Below, in pieces: positions 1-8,837 of a DNA stretch of 33,092 nt. The notes beneath the pieces were generated by a model. That model was not told the origin of the DNA, did no database searches, and saw only the letters and a program-made list of their open reading frames with translations. The first letter of the stretch is position 1. Each line of letters starts with the position of its first letter. A program made the translations under genes and the position numbers. Source of the stretch: Alicyclobacillus suci (GTDB taxonomy: Bacteria > Bacillota > Bacilli > Alicyclobacillales > Alicyclobacillaceae); contig NZ_JAFMTW010000039.1 of assembly GCF_017329615.1 (NCBI RefSeq), forward strand, positions 1-33,092, written 5' to 3'.

Positions 1-44
1 TACTTGGAGGGAGACCTCCTGGGAAAGTAGGACGTTGCCAGGCG
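1..44 (+). rRNA. rrf: 5S rRNA, 3' end only (partial)
   Basis: The first ~44 bases match the conserved 3' end of bacterial 5S rRNA: a GGGAAAGTAGGACG segment followed by the TGCCAGGC 3' end. The rest of the gene lies upstream of the window. A strong terminator follows within ten bases, as expected at the end of an rrn operon. The exact mature 3' end is uncertain by a few bases. Confidence 0.88.
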
Positions 45-52
45 AGAGAGAA

Positions 53-100
53 GGGCCCTGAGGGGAACGCTGAGAAGGCGGGACCTTGGGGCTCTTTTTT
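53..100 (+). terminator. Rho-independent terminator of the upstream rrn operon
   Basis: An 11-bp stem pairs 53-63 with 84-94 and includes a few G-U pairs. Six T residues (95-100) follow directly, and A51-A52 can extend the stem against the first T residues. Its position just after the 5S end makes it the terminator of that rRNA operon. Confidence 0.88.
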
Positions 101-521
101 GTGTTGGGATGGAGATTGCGATGGATGGTTGGGCTGATGGCAGGTGGCAAGGCGCTGGCAGCGGGTGGTAAGAGTCTAAGTAACATGAAGTAAATCCTGC
201 CGCATCGTTATATCTGACCTGAAAAGGGACATGAAAGAGCCGAGCCCCGAGAGTCAGGGTGAAGGCCATGGAACACACGAAGAACTTGAAATGATAGCGT
301 GATTTTAAGAAGCGCGGCTTCAGACTTCTATTGTGGTGCCTGTCGAGCATCGTCCACTTTTTAATATTTTGTTAGTTGAATGTTTGTATTTCTGCTTACT
401 TGTTTTTGTTTACCCTTTTTAGAGAATCTATGAAATATAATGAAAACGAATTCAGAGGATTGATGTTTATCACGATGACAATCTTTCGCCGTGACAAATG
501 AAGAAGTGGGAGGACTAGCCA
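101..521. other. Non-coding stretch between rrn terminator and ubiD-like gene
   Basis: I find no convincing gene here; the short open frames lack ribosome sites and recognisable protein character. A consensus -10 hexamer TATAAT sits at 436-441 but has no good -35 at 16-18 bases, so it is only a weak candidate promoter for the ubiD-like gene. A small GAAGC/GCTTC hairpin lies near 320-332. I saw no riboswitch or T-box signature. Confidence 0.4.
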
Positions 522-1871
522 TTGATTGCCGATTCTTTGCGCAGTTGGTTGGATTATCTAAAGCAGTCTGACCGGGTTGCAACCGTGGAAAGAACAGTTA
601 GTCCGAAATTTGAACTTGCAGCAGTCGCGAAGCATTTGGACGGGAAGAAGGCAGTGACATTCAAACGGGTTGAAGGTTATGACATGCCAGTGGTTGTTGG
701 AATTGTTGCGAACCGCAGGTGGATCGCAGAGGCGTGTCAGACGGATGAATACGAGTTGATTCACAAGTTTACCAATGCGGCGGCTAATCCCCTTCCTTGC
801 AGGCATGTTGAGGGTCACGAGGCACCTGTGAAGGAACATGTTATCACGCAATCCATTGACTTATTGAAAGCGCTTCCTATCCCTGTGCATCACGAACACG
901 ATTCTGGCAGCTATATTACCGCTGGTTTGTTGATTGTGCGAGACCCGAAAACGCGTAAACAAAATGTGGCCATTCACAGGCTGCAGGTGTCCGGGCCGGA
1001 CAAACTAGGCGTACTGTTGCTGCCGCGGCACACAAACCATCTGTTCAAGCAGGCAGAAGCGCAAGGAGAGGCTCTCGAATGTGCCATTGTGATTGGGGCG
1101 GATCCTATTACGATGCTGACTTCTCAAGCGAGTACGCCATTTGGCGTCGATGAGTTGGAAATTTCGAGCGCCCTCCGAGGTAGTCCATTACCGCTTGTGC
1201 GATGTGAGACCGTCGATGTTGACGTTCCCGCGAACGCAGAAATTGTCATCGAGGGCAGAATTCTACCAAATGTTCGCGCGCCCGAGGGGCCTTTTGGTGA
1301 GTTTCCTAAGTATTATGGACCGCAAAGCGACAAGGAAGTGATTCAAGTCTCGGCGATTACACATCGCAACGAGGCGATGTTTCACACCATTATTCCTGCA
1401 GGTTATGAACATTTGTGGTTGGGTGGCATTCCGCGCGAGGCAAGCTTGTATGAGACCATTCGTCAAACCGTACCGACGGTTAAAGGTGTGCACATGACAC
1501 CTGGGGGGACCTGCCGCTATCATGCCGTGGTATCGATTCGGAAGACCCAAGATGGCCAGGGCAAAAATGTGGTGTTTGCCGCGTTCGCAAACAGCTTCGA
1601 CATCAAGCATGTCGTTGTGGTTGATGAAGACGTGGACATCTTCAATCCTGAGGAAGTTGAGTGGGCGATTGCGACGAGGTTTCAGGCGGAGGGAGATCTT
1701 GTTCTTGTTCACGGGACACAGGGCTCCAAGCTTGATCCTTCTACCCATGACGGGGTCGGCAGCAAGATGGGGCTAGATTGTACCGTGCCGCTTGATTCTG
1801 AGGGATTTCGGTATAAGCGGATTCGGATTCCGGGGTATGAAGACGTGTCTTTGGAGGATTATGGACTGTAA
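522..1871 (+). CDS. UbiD-family prenylated-FMN-dependent decarboxylase
   Basis: 449 aa, TTG start chosen because GGGAGG (508-513) lies 8 bases upstream. UbiD enzymes use prenylated FMN to remove or add CO2 on aromatic or alpha,beta-unsaturated acids. The catalytic triad pattern is visible: Arg153 in HRLQV, then Glu255 and Glu260 in the APEGPFGEF segment, with the five-residue Glu spacing of the family. Length is typical (about 450-500 aa). No UbiX flavin prenyltransferase, which makes the cofactor, lies in the window, so it must be encoded elsewhere. The neighbours (transporter, aldehyde and alcohol dehydrogenases, CoA ligase) suggest catabolism of an imported acid. Family assignment is firm. 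The substrate is unknown, and sequence alone does not separate 4-hydroxybenzoate-, phenylacrylate- and other acid-specific members. Confidence 0.9.
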   Translation: MIADSLRSWLDYLKQSDRVATVERTVSPKFELAAVAKHLDGKKAVTFKRVEGYDMPVVVGIVANRRWIAEACQTDEYELIHKFTNAAANPLPCRHVEGHEAPVKEHVITQSIDLLKALPIPVHHEHDSGSYITAGLLIVRDPKTRKQNVAIHRLQVSGPDKLGVLLLPRHTNHLFKQAEAQGEALECAIVIGADPITMLTSQASTPFGVDELEISSALRGSPLPLVRCETVDVDVPANAEIVIEGRILPNVRAPEGPFGEFPKYYGPQSDKEVIQVSAITHRNEAMFHTIIPAGYEHLWLGGIPREASLYETIRQTVPTVKGVHMTPGGTCRYHAVVSIRKTQDGQGKNVVFAAFANSFDIKHVVVVDEDVDIFNPEEVEWAIATRFQAEGDLVLVHGTQGSKLDPSTHDGVGSKMGLDCTVPLDSEGFRYKRIRIPGYEDVSLEDYGL

Positions 1872-1907
1872 TCTGTTTACTTAAGAAGAGCGAAGAGGAA
1901 TGGAGAA

Positions 1908-2128
1908 GTGACTGTGCAAAAGCCAGAGCAGGACTACAGTCGTTCGAGGCAGTTGCTGCGGCACCATGCGCGTAAATCTGAGTATTACGCGGTATCTATG
2001 AAGAAATATCCGCCCTTCATTAAAGACGGTATGGTAAGAACATTGTCGTGGGCGGTGTGAATACCATCCGCTGGAGGAAGAACGCGGAGTGGGACGGATT
2101 GATGACGTTGTACCATCAAAAGCTTTAG
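1908..2128 (+). pseudogene. Small unidentified ORF, apparently frameshifted
   Basis: A GTG-started frame (1908-2060) reads 50 codons after an AAGAGGAA ribosome-site-like stretch. It ends just as a second frame becomes open, near position 2030, and reads protein-like sequence (KNIVVGGVN ... WRKNAEWDG) to a stop at 2126-2128. Joined by a single-base shift, the two give a protein of about 73 residues. It sits where several UbiD-type decarboxylase operons carry a small partner subunit of similar size, but the Cys pairs typical of the VdcD/BsdD subunits are absent, so I do not assign it. It could be a decayed gene, a sequencing error or chance. Confidence 0.3.
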
Positions 2129-2219
2129 ACATCCTTGCAGAATCGACATCTTGAACGAGCCCGATGGTGCGCTTTCAAAGTTCATTCTACATGGAAACGG
2201 GACCCTGAGGGGGATAATC

Positions 2220-3542
2220 ATGTCCATTCAAGCGGCTGAAGTAGCTGCGGCTGTGCCTAATCGGCGGCAGGTGGTATCGGCAACCATCGCATCGCTGCTG
2301 GGGTGGTCACTGGATTTATTTGATTTGTTCGTTTTGCTCTACGTTGCACCAGAAGTCGGGCAACTATTTTTCCCGTCGAGCAATCCGACGCTGTCTTTGG
2401 CTTCTGTGTACGGATCGTTTGCGGTAACCTTGCTTATGCGGCCGATTGGGTCTGGGGTGTTTGGTTCGCTTGCCGACCGGTATGGGAGAAAGCGGGCGAT
2501 GATTACCGCTGTGATTGGTGTCGGCGTGTTAACGGCGCTGTTTGGTACGCTCCCGACGGTTCATCAAGTTGGTATACTGGCACCTGTGTTGTTCTTGCTT
2601 TTGCGACTTGTGCAAGGTGTGTTTGTCGGCGGAGTGGTGGCTTCCACCCACACAATTGGCACAGAGTCTGTCAATCCGAAGTGGCGAGGGTTGATGTCGG
2701 GGTTGGTTGGCGGCGGTGGGGCTGGTGTTGGTTCGCTGATTGCGTCTATCATCTATTACATCTTGTCGGCTATCTTTCCAGGTCCGGAGTTCGCGGTTTG
2801 GGGTTGGCGATGCATGTTTTTTTCTGGCGTGTTTAGTGCAATCCTTGGCGTGTTCGTATTTAACTCCTTGGAGGAGTCACCCATGTGGCTGAAGGCCAAA
2901 GCGCCTGAGGCGGGGACGAACGCCATCAGGGAGGCACCCGTAAAAGCCATCTTCTCTCGACGGTATCTACCGACGCTGTTGGTAAATTTAATGATCACCA
3001 TTGGCGGTGGCACAGGGTATTATTTAACGTCGGGATACCTGCCCACGTTCTTTAAAGAGGTCAATCATCTGTCATCTGGAAGCTCCTCCCTCATTCTGAT
3101 TCTGACGAGTATCATTGTCATCATTGCTGCGGTGTTGGTTGGACATCTGAGTGAGTTGATTGGCCGGAAAAAGACGTTCCTCATCACGGGCGTGGTTGCG
3201 GCGGTTCTGGTACCGTTTCTCTTTCACGGTATGGCTAGCACCCATTCTACGGTTCAAATTACGATTGATGCACTTATCTTAACTTTTATGGGCAATGCGG
3301 TATACGCGCCGATTGTCGCGTTCCTCAACGAGCGCTTTCCAACTTCCATCCGTTCCACGGGAACGGGTTTATCGTGGAATATCGGTTTTGCTGTCGGGGG
3401 TATGCTTCCCACGTTTGTTTCACTCGCGGCGGGCACTACCCAGAACATCCCGGTAGCGCTGACGTATTTTCTCATGGCAGCGTTGATTTTGTATCTCATT
3501 GGCGGGTTGATTGTACCTGAGAGCAAAGGGCATTTTGAATAA
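2220..3542 (+). CDS. MFS transporter, probable carboxylate/aromatic-acid:H+ symporter
   Basis: 440 aa from ATG 2220, which has GAGGGGG 6 bases upstream. An in-frame TTG at 2151 would add 23 residues but has no ribosome site. About 12 hydrophobic segments are visible. The cytoplasmic loop after the second segment carries the MFS signature GSLADRYGRKRAM. The N-terminal stretch SLDLFDLFVLLYVAP resembles metabolite:H+ symporters that carry lactate, sialic acid or aromatic acids. It probably imports the acid handled by the UbiD-like decarboxylase and the downstream dehydrogenases. The next gene begins 29 bases later, so they are likely co-transcribed. The family is certain; the substrate is inferred only from context. 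Confidence 0.88.
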   Translation: MSIQAAEVAAAVPNRRQVVSATIASLLGWSLDLFDLFVLLYVAPEVGQLFFPSSNPTLSLASVYGSFAVTLLMRPIGSGVFGSLADRYGRKRAMITAVIGVGVLTALFGTLPTVHQVGILAPVLFLLLRLVQGVFVGGVVASTHTIGTESVNPKWRGLMSGLVGGGGAGVGSLIASIIYYILSAIFPGPEFAVWGWRCMFFSGVFSAILGVFVFNSLEESPMWLKAKAPEAGTNAIREAPVKAIFSRRYLPTLLVNLMITIGGGTGYYLTSGYLPTFFKEVNHLSSGSSSLILILTSIIVIIAAVLVGHLSELIGRKKTFLITGVVAAVLVPFLFHGMASTHSTVQITIDALILTFMGNAVYAPIVAFLNERFPTSIRSTGTGLSWNIGFAVGGMLPTFVSLAAGTTQNIPVALTYFLMAALILYLIGGLIVPESKGHFE

Positions 3543-3571
3543 AGGGCAGAGGAGAAGGAAGTGAATAGCTG

Positions 3572-5011
3572 ATGAAGACCTACTTGAATTACATCAATGG
3601 GACCTGGATGACATCGCAGAGTGGGGAACTCTTGGATTCTATCGATCCAGCTACGGGTGCATTTGTGGCTCATACACAGTCATCCACCGCACGCGACGTA
3701 GAGTTGGCGGTACAGACGGTTTCGGGTGCGTATACTGGATCGGATTGGGGTTCTAATTCGCATCGTCGCGCGAGTGCTTTGCTCGAATGGGCGGCTGCCA
3801 TCGAAGTGCGCAAGGAAGAGCTGGCATCTTTATTGACGTTGGAAAATGGCAAGCCAATTCGTGAAGCGAGAGTGGAGATTGCAGGTGCGATAGACGCGCT
3901 GCGTTACTGTGCGGGAATGGCCAGAAACGTCTTTGGCAGGACATTTCAGCCGGCTGAAGACAACTTTGGCTTCATTATGAAAGAACCTATTGGCATTGTC
4001 GCGGTGATTACGCCATGGAACTGGCCGGTGTTGCTTTTATTCCGAGATTTGGCGCCTTGTTTGGCTGCGGGCAACGGCGTCATTATCAAACCGGCTGAGC
4101 GCACGGGGGCCATTACGGCCGAGTTATTGGCGTTGTTAGCAGACATCCCAGAGTTTCCCTCGGGTATTGCGGCGCTCATCACTGGGCTCGGTACTGTCGT
4201 TGGGAATGCCTTGGTGGAACACCCTGCGGTGGACATGATTTGTTTTACCGGAAGCACAGCGGTCGGGAAAGCGTTGATGCAAAAAGCTGCTGCAGGCGTC
4301 AAGAAAGTTGCGTTGGAGCTCGGGGGAAAGTCACCGAATCTCGTGTTCGAGGACGCAGATCTGACACGGGCTATCGAAACATCCTGTCGTTCTTTGTTTA
4401 TGACATCTGGGCAGATCTGCATGGCGGGATCTCGGCTACTGGTTCATGAAAGCGTATACGAAACAGCCGTCGATATCGCAAAGACATTTGCGGAATCCCT
4501 GCGCGTAGGTCACGGGAGATTGGAAACGACGGATATGGGCCCGATTATTTCGGAAAAACAATTGGACAACGTCTTACATTACATCGAACAGGGGCGCCGG
4601 GAAGGCCGCGTAATCACGGGTGGATATCGCCTGAGGGGTGCTGAGTACGACAATGGACTGTTCATTGCTCCGACAATTCTAGATAACTTGTCGCCTTCCT
4701 CTTGTGTTGTTCAGGAAGAGATCTTCGGTCCTGTACTGGTGATGGAGAAGTTTCGTACCGAGGAAGAAGCCATTCGCTTAGCCAACATCACGCCGTACGG
4801 ACTGTCCGCTGGTGTGTGGACGAAGGATGTCAGTCGAGCACTGCGCGTGGCTCGCCAGGTTCAAGCCGGAACCGTTTGGGTCAATGGGTACAACAAAAGT
4901 TACGCGGAGGCAGAGTCTGGTGGTTATAAGCACAGTGGGATTGGCCGCGCGCGCGGAGTGGAAGGGCTGATGGAGTTCACGGAGACCAAACACGTGAACA
5001 TCTCAATTTGA
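3572..5011 (+). CDS. NAD(P)-dependent aldehyde dehydrogenase
   Basis: 479 aa, the usual ALDH-superfamily size. It oxidises an aldehyde to the acid with NAD(P)+. Diagnostic residues are visible: Asn150 in the TPWNW segment, the general base Glu249 in LELGGKSPN and the nucleophile Cys283 in SGQICMAGSR, with EEIFGPVL further on. Spacing from the transporter is 29 bases and to the alcohol dehydrogenase 37 bases, which indicates one operon. Paired with the adjacent alcohol dehydrogenase it could convert an alcohol to an acid through the aldehyde, with the acid then activated by the CoA ligase. The GGAGAAGGAAG ribosome site lies rather far (about 10 bases) from the ATG. Substrate unknown. Confidence 0.93.
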   Translation: MKTYLNYINGTWMTSQSGELLDSIDPATGAFVAHTQSSTARDVELAVQTVSGAYTGSDWGSNSHRRASALLEWAAAIEVRKEELASLLTLENGKPIREARVEIAGAIDALRYCAGMARNVFGRTFQPAEDNFGFIMKEPIGIVAVITPWNWPVLLLFRDLAPCLAAGNGVIIKPAERTGAITAELLALLADIPEFPSGIAALITGLGTVVGNALVEHPAVDMICFTGSTAVGKALMQKAAAGVKKVALELGGKSPNLVFEDADLTRAIETSCRSLFMTSGQICMAGSRLLVHESVYETAVDIAKTFAESLRVGHGRLETTDMGPIISEKQLDNVLHYIEQGRREGRVITGGYRLRGAEYDNGLFIAPTILDNLSPSSCVVQEEIFGPVLVMEKFRTEEEAIRLANITPYGLSAGVWTKDVSRALRVARQVQAGTVWVNGYNKSYAEAESGGYKHSGIGRARGVEGLMEFTETKHVNISI

Positions 5012-5048
5012 GGGCATTAAACACACCATGGAGATGGAGGGCGACATC

Positions 5049-6197
5049 GTGGGACTGTTCAGTATTTATGTGCCGACCCATGTCTACTTCGGGGAAGGCC
5101 GTTTGCAACGAGACCTGCCAGATTTGATTCGAAAGTATGATGCACAGCGGATTTTAATTGTGACCGATGCCGGATTGATGAGAGTGGGCATTGTGCCCCC
5201 TATCGTCGAGTTACTCGAGAAGCAAGGGATGGTCGTACACGTCTTTGGTGAGGTTGAGCCGGATCCGAGCGTGGACACGGTGCACCGTGTTGCAGATGTC
5301 TTTCGTCAGGCGCGCGGAGAGCTACTGCTGGCCATTGGCGGCGGTAGCTCCATAGATACCGCAAAAGGAGCCCGCGTCATTCTTGGTCATGGCGGACACA
5401 TTCGGGACTATGCCGGCATTCACGCGAAACCTATCAAAGCACCCGTATCCATTCCGCTTATTGCGATTCCTACAACTGCTGGCACAGGGAGTGAAGTGAC
5501 ATTTTTCGGAGTCTATTCTGACTGGGAAAACAACGTGAAAGTTACCGTGACGAGCCCTTTTGTGGCGCCAGATGTCGCACTTGTGGATCCATCCACGACC
5601 TATTCACTTCCGGCAAAAGTGACAGCATCCACGGGAATTGACGTGTTGGCTCACGCGGTTGAGGCGTTTGTGTCACGTGCTGCAAGTCATTTCTCCGACA
5701 CGGTTGCGCTGCGGGCGATGGCGCTTGTCGAAGGGAACTTGCGGGCTGCGGTGACAGATGGCGCAAACCGAGAGGCACGTAATCGTATGGCAGAGGCCAG
5801 TTTGCTCGCGGGTATCGCGTTCAATCACGCCTTTCTTGGCTTGACACACGCGGTTGCGGCTGCGGTCAGTGGTCACGCCCATGTACCACATGGCGTCGCA
5901 ATAGGTCTGCTTCTACCGCATGTGATGCAGTTCAATCTCGGTGCCAGCCCAGACAAGTTTCGCCAAATTGCAAACGCAATGGCAGGTAGTTGGGACTGTA
6001 CACCGGAGGATGCGGTTTTGATGGTCAATACTCTCACACGCGACATTGGGCTGCCACAGACGTTGCGCGAGGTGGGTGTCACGGAATCCATGCTCGAAGG
6101 TATTGCGCGTCAATCACTGACAAGTGTTCAATTACGCTTCAATCCGAAAAATGCCACAGAGCAGGATATATTTAAATTAGTCACTGCGATATACTAG
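5049..6197 (+). CDS. Iron-containing (group III) alcohol dehydrogenase
   Basis: 382 aa from GTG 5049, chosen because GGAGG (5036-5040) is 8 bases upstream. An ATG at 5028 in the same frame lacks a ribosome site. Features of the Fe-ADH family are clear: GGGSSIDTAKGARV for the dinucleotide phosphates, PTTAGTGSEVT, and histidines of the metal site in DVLAHAVE, LGLTHAVAA and VPHGVAIG. These enzymes interconvert alcohols and aldehydes or ketones with NAD(P)H and a divalent metal, usually Fe(II). Its place directly behind the aldehyde dehydrogenase suggests the two act in series. A hydroxy-acid dehydrogenase role in the same family is possible, and the substrate cannot be read from the sequence. 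Confidence 0.9.
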   Translation: MGLFSIYVPTHVYFGEGRLQRDLPDLIRKYDAQRILIVTDAGLMRVGIVPPIVELLEKQGMVVHVFGEVEPDPSVDTVHRVADVFRQARGELLLAIGGGSSIDTAKGARVILGHGGHIRDYAGIHAKPIKAPVSIPLIAIPTTAGTGSEVTFFGVYSDWENNVKVTVTSPFVAPDVALVDPSTTYSLPAKVTASTGIDVLAHAVEAFVSRAASHFSDTVALRAMALVEGNLRAAVTDGANREARNRMAEASLLAGIAFNHAFLGLTHAVAAAVSGHAHVPHGVAIGLLLPHVMQFNLGASPDKFRQIANAMAGSWDCTPEDAVLMVNTLTRDIGLPQTLREVGVTESMLEGIARQSLTSVQLRFNPKNATEQDIFKLVTAIY

Positions 6198-6292
6198 GGA
6201 TATTGAAGTCGTCATAGATTTTGCGTGTAGGCTCACTTTGACCATTGGTCGGTGGGCCTGTAGACATTCAACAATCGGTGGGGAAGTGAAGC

Positions 6293-7813
6293 ATGGATTT
6301 AGGGAGCATGTTCGAGTTCGCGGTCGGTCGGCATCCCTTTGGCGTCGCCCTCGTGGAGGGCGGGCGCTCGTATACCTTTCTCGCTCTCAATCAGGAGGTC
6401 AATCGGGTAGCCAGTTCGTTGCGTAAGCTGGGGATTGGGCGGCGAGATCGCGTGATGGTCTTGCTGAAGAACCGGCGACAAACGGTGTGTTTGTTTTGGG
6501 CGATTCAAAAGTTGGGCGCCATTTTCACACCTGTGAATTATCACATGTCGATACAGGATATTCAGCACTGTGTGTACGATGTGGAACCCAAGGTTATTGT
6601 ATTTGAGGCGGTAGCCGAAGCGGCAGTTCGAAAATTGAAGTTAGAGGAATCCCCAATTTTTATCAGTCTTGAGTCAGACGACGGCGATATTTCGTATGAC
6701 GAACTTGTACACAGTGGCGAGGATACGTTTGACGCGGTGCCAGTGGATGATGACGAAATCGCGATTATGCTATATACGTCGGGGACGTCGGGGGTGCCAA
6801 AGGGTGTGCCGAGATCGCACAAAAACGAATACGCCTCAACGCTTGCGCACATCATCCAAAATCATTACGATCCGTTCGATAGCACGCTTGGGGTTATGCC
6901 GCTCTATCACACGATGGGCGTCCATTCTCTGTTAGCCATGGCTTTTGTGAATGCGAAGTTTGTCGTTGCACAGGACATCAGCGATGAGGCCGTACCGGGA
7001 ATTTTGTGCCGCGAGAAAATCACCTGTCTCTATATGATTCCAACGATGTACCACGATTTGTTGGCGAATCATCGGGTTGAAAATTATGATTTATCCCATT
7101 TGCAAAAAATAGCTTACGCTGGTGCGCCAATGCCGGAGGCGCTTGTCGCGGATTGCTTTCGGACGTTTCGCCCCCAGCGATTTGTTAACCATTATGGAAG
7201 TACTGAGATCCACACTTTTACCACGTGTGCGTATTTGGACCGCAAACCGGGTAGCGCGGGCAAACCGGGTATCAATCAGTGGATTCGCTTGATGCCGCTG
7301 GAGTCGGGCGCCACGGTGCATGACAAAGTCAAGAGCGGCGAGGTTGGACAAGTTATTGCGCATATGGGCTCAGCAGAAGCATTCAAGGGGTATTGGAACC
7401 GGCCGGAGGTGACGCGGCAGGTCATTCAAGATGACTGGTACCTCACCGGAGATTTAGGTGTGTTTGACGAGGAGGGCGATTTGTTTGTTGTTGGGCGGGT
7501 AGATGAGATGGTCATTTCCGGACTAGAGCGCGTATCACCTGCGAAGGTGGAGGAGGTTTTGAGCGGGCATCCCGATGTTGTTGAGGTGGCGGTCGTCGGT
7601 GAGCAAGACGAACATCTGGGACAAATCGTCGTCGCCTACGTTGTGCCGCGAGGTGAGAAGCTTACGCCGCTTGACTTAGACAGGTACTGTAAACAAAGTG
7701 GTCGGCTCTCGAGCTTTGAACGGCCAAGGAAGCACGTGTTTGTTGAGCACCTGCCGAGAAGTGCGTCCGGGAAAGTGGTGCGGCGAGCGCTTCAGAGTAC
7801 CCCAGAAAAGTGA
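6293..7813 (+). CDS. AMP-forming acyl-CoA synthetase (ANL family)
   Basis: 506 aa. It activates a carboxylic acid to acyl-CoA through an acyl-AMP. The ATP-binding loop is YTSGTSGVPKG (161-171), the adenine motif is NHYGSTEIHTF (299-309), the hinge region holds WYLTGDLGVFDEEGDLFVVG, and the catalytic lysine is Lys494 in RSASGKVVRR. Length fits medium-size acid:CoA ligases such as those for benzoates, crotonobetaine or fatty acids, and I cannot choose between them. It follows the alcohol dehydrogenase by 95 bases and is probably the last gene of the catabolic set. A perfect 9-bp inverted repeat overlaps its stop codon. Confidence 0.92.
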   Translation: MDLGSMFEFAVGRHPFGVALVEGGRSYTFLALNQEVNRVASSLRKLGIGRRDRVMVLLKNRRQTVCLFWAIQKLGAIFTPVNYHMSIQDIQHCVYDVEPKVIVFEAVAEAAVRKLKLEESPIFISLESDDGDISYDELVHSGEDTFDAVPVDDDEIAIMLYTSGTSGVPKGVPRSHKNEYASTLAHIIQNHYDPFDSTLGVMPLYHTMGVHSLLAMAFVNAKFVVAQDISDEAVPGILCREKITCLYMIPTMYHDLLANHRVENYDLSHLQKIAYAGAPMPEALVADCFRTFRPQRFVNHYGSTEIHTFTTCAYLDRKPGSAGKPGINQWIRLMPLESGATVHDKVKSGEVGQVIAHMGSAEAFKGYWNRPEVTRQVIQDDWYLTGDLGVFDEEGDLFVVGRVDEMVISGLERVSPAKVEEVLSGHPDVVEVAVVGEQDEHLGQIVVAYVVPRGEKLTPLDLDRYCKQSGRLSSFERPRKHVFVEHLPRSASGKVVRRALQSTPEK

Positions 7814-7829
7814 TTTTAAGCTTTTCTGG
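7802..7829 (+). terminator. Hairpin across the CoA-ligase stop codon
   Basis: CCAGAAAAG (7802-7810) and CTTTTCTGG (7821-7829) form a perfect 9-bp stem with a 10-base loop that contains the TGA stop. No T tract follows, so it is not a classical intrinsic terminator. It may stabilise the 3' end of the catabolic mRNA or slow read-through into the regulator gene. A TATACT hexamer (7832-7837) just after it could be a -10 box for the regulator, but no good -35 is seen. Confidence 0.4.
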
Positions 7830-7861
7830 CCTATACTCAACGGAAGGGATGGAGGCAGGCC

Positions 7862-8680
7862 GTGAGTGACATTTTGATTGTCGATGATGATGCGACGGCT
7901 CGGCGGGAGATTTGTAGTCTACTGTCGGAAGGCGAGTATAATTATCTGCGTGTTTGTGAGGCGGACACCGCGCAAAGAGGGTTGCTATTGGCGCGGCAGA
8001 TGCATCCGTCGATGATTCTATTGGACCTTTCGTTACCTGACATGGACGGCATCGAGTTTGGTAAGAAATTGATGGCGCAACATCCGCAGATTCACGTTGT
8101 GGTGTGTAGTCACTTAAAAATGTTTGATTTGGTTTATGAGGCCATCAATGCTGGATTCTCGGGCTACCTGCTAAAACCGGTCGTCAAGGCGGTGCTGTTT
8201 TCTTTACTGGGTCGATTGATTCAGTCGAAGCTAATGAAAGATGCAGAGGACGTCACAGAACGCGGCATTCGGCCACAAACTGACGATGCTGTGGACTTCG
8301 GCAATCCCATTGATAGCGCTATCGCATATATCGCGAAACACTTCAGGGAACCCATTTCTTTGCAGGACGTTGCAGAACGCGTGTACCTCAGCTCGTCTCA
8401 CTTCAGCCGGTTATTCAAAGCGGAAACGGGCACGACGTTCATTGATTATTTGACAAACTACCGCATTCAAAAATCCAAGATATTGCTTCGAGTGACCTCA
8501 CTTCCGGTTGAAATCATTGCGAACAGCACAGGTTTCTCCAATGCGAGCTATTTTTCAACTACATTTAAACGCTTGGAGGGTCGCACACCAACAGAGTACC
8601 GACATCTGTTGATGGCTTTGAAGACTCGTGAGGCAGTGAATTCAACAAAAAAACAAAATTCTTCTGGCGCGAATATCTAA
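7862..8680 (+). CDS. Response regulator with AraC-type DNA-binding domain
   Basis: 272 aa, GTG start with GGAGG (7851-7855) 6 bases upstream. The receiver domain (about 1-120) has the acidic pocket VDDD (7-10), phospho-acceptor Asp55 in ILLDLSLPDMDG, Ser83 and Lys105 in LLKPV. A linker leads to a C-terminal AraC/XylS double helix-turn-helix (about 150-250) containing SLQDVAERVYLSSSHFSRLF and the second-helix region GFSNASYFSTTFK. This is the layout of YesN/DctR-type regulators, which normally answer to a membrane histidine kinase. No kinase is encoded in the window, so it is an orphan here. It lies between the catabolic genes and the nickel-pincer operon and could control either or both; that is inference. 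Confidence 0.92.
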   Translation: MSDILIVDDDATARREICSLLSEGEYNYLRVCEADTAQRGLLLARQMHPSMILLDLSLPDMDGIEFGKKLMAQHPQIHVVVCSHLKMFDLVYEAINAGFSGYLLKPVVKAVLFSLLGRLIQSKLMKDAEDVTERGIRPQTDDAVDFGNPIDSAIAYIAKHFREPISLQDVAERVYLSSSHFSRLFKAETGTTFIDYLTNYRIQKSKILLRVTSLPVEIIANSTGFSNASYFSTTFKRLEGRTPTEYRHLLMALKTREAVNSTKKQNSSGANI

Positions 8681-8837
8681 AGTGGCCCATTCGAGAGAAT
8701 GTATAATTTATGTAAACCTTTTCTCTCCGTTTACGAGCCGTGCGTTGACAAACGATACCTGTCGATGGCGATATGAAGTCATCTGTGATGAAAGCGTTTG
8801 CCGCGGCGACGCCAACTTTATCTGTGGAGGCTAAGCA
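8681..8837 (+). promoter_or_regulatory. Candidate promoter/operator region of the nickel-pincer operon
   Basis: This 157-base gap holds a TGTATAAT extended -10-like box (8700-8707), with no strong -35, and a TTGACA hexamer (8745-8750) followed only by a weak -10 near 8770-8776. Two inverted repeats overlap the region: GAGAGAA/TTCTCTC flanking the TATAAT, and GTAAAC (8712-8717)/GTTTAC (8729-8734) with 11 bases between. These are plausible sites for a regulator, perhaps the AraC-type response regulator encoded just upstream. The elements are visible; their function is inferred. Confidence 0.4.

Noticed and set aside
101..521. Possible riboswitch or T-box before the UbiD-like gene
   Set aside because: I could not find conserved cores such as the T-box GGGTGGNACCGCG or known ligand-pocket motifs, and only a weak hairpin is present.
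8681..8837. Nickel/cobalt (NiCo) riboswitch before the lar operon
   Set aside because: The gap is too short and shows only simple inverted repeats, not the four-helix junction of that class.
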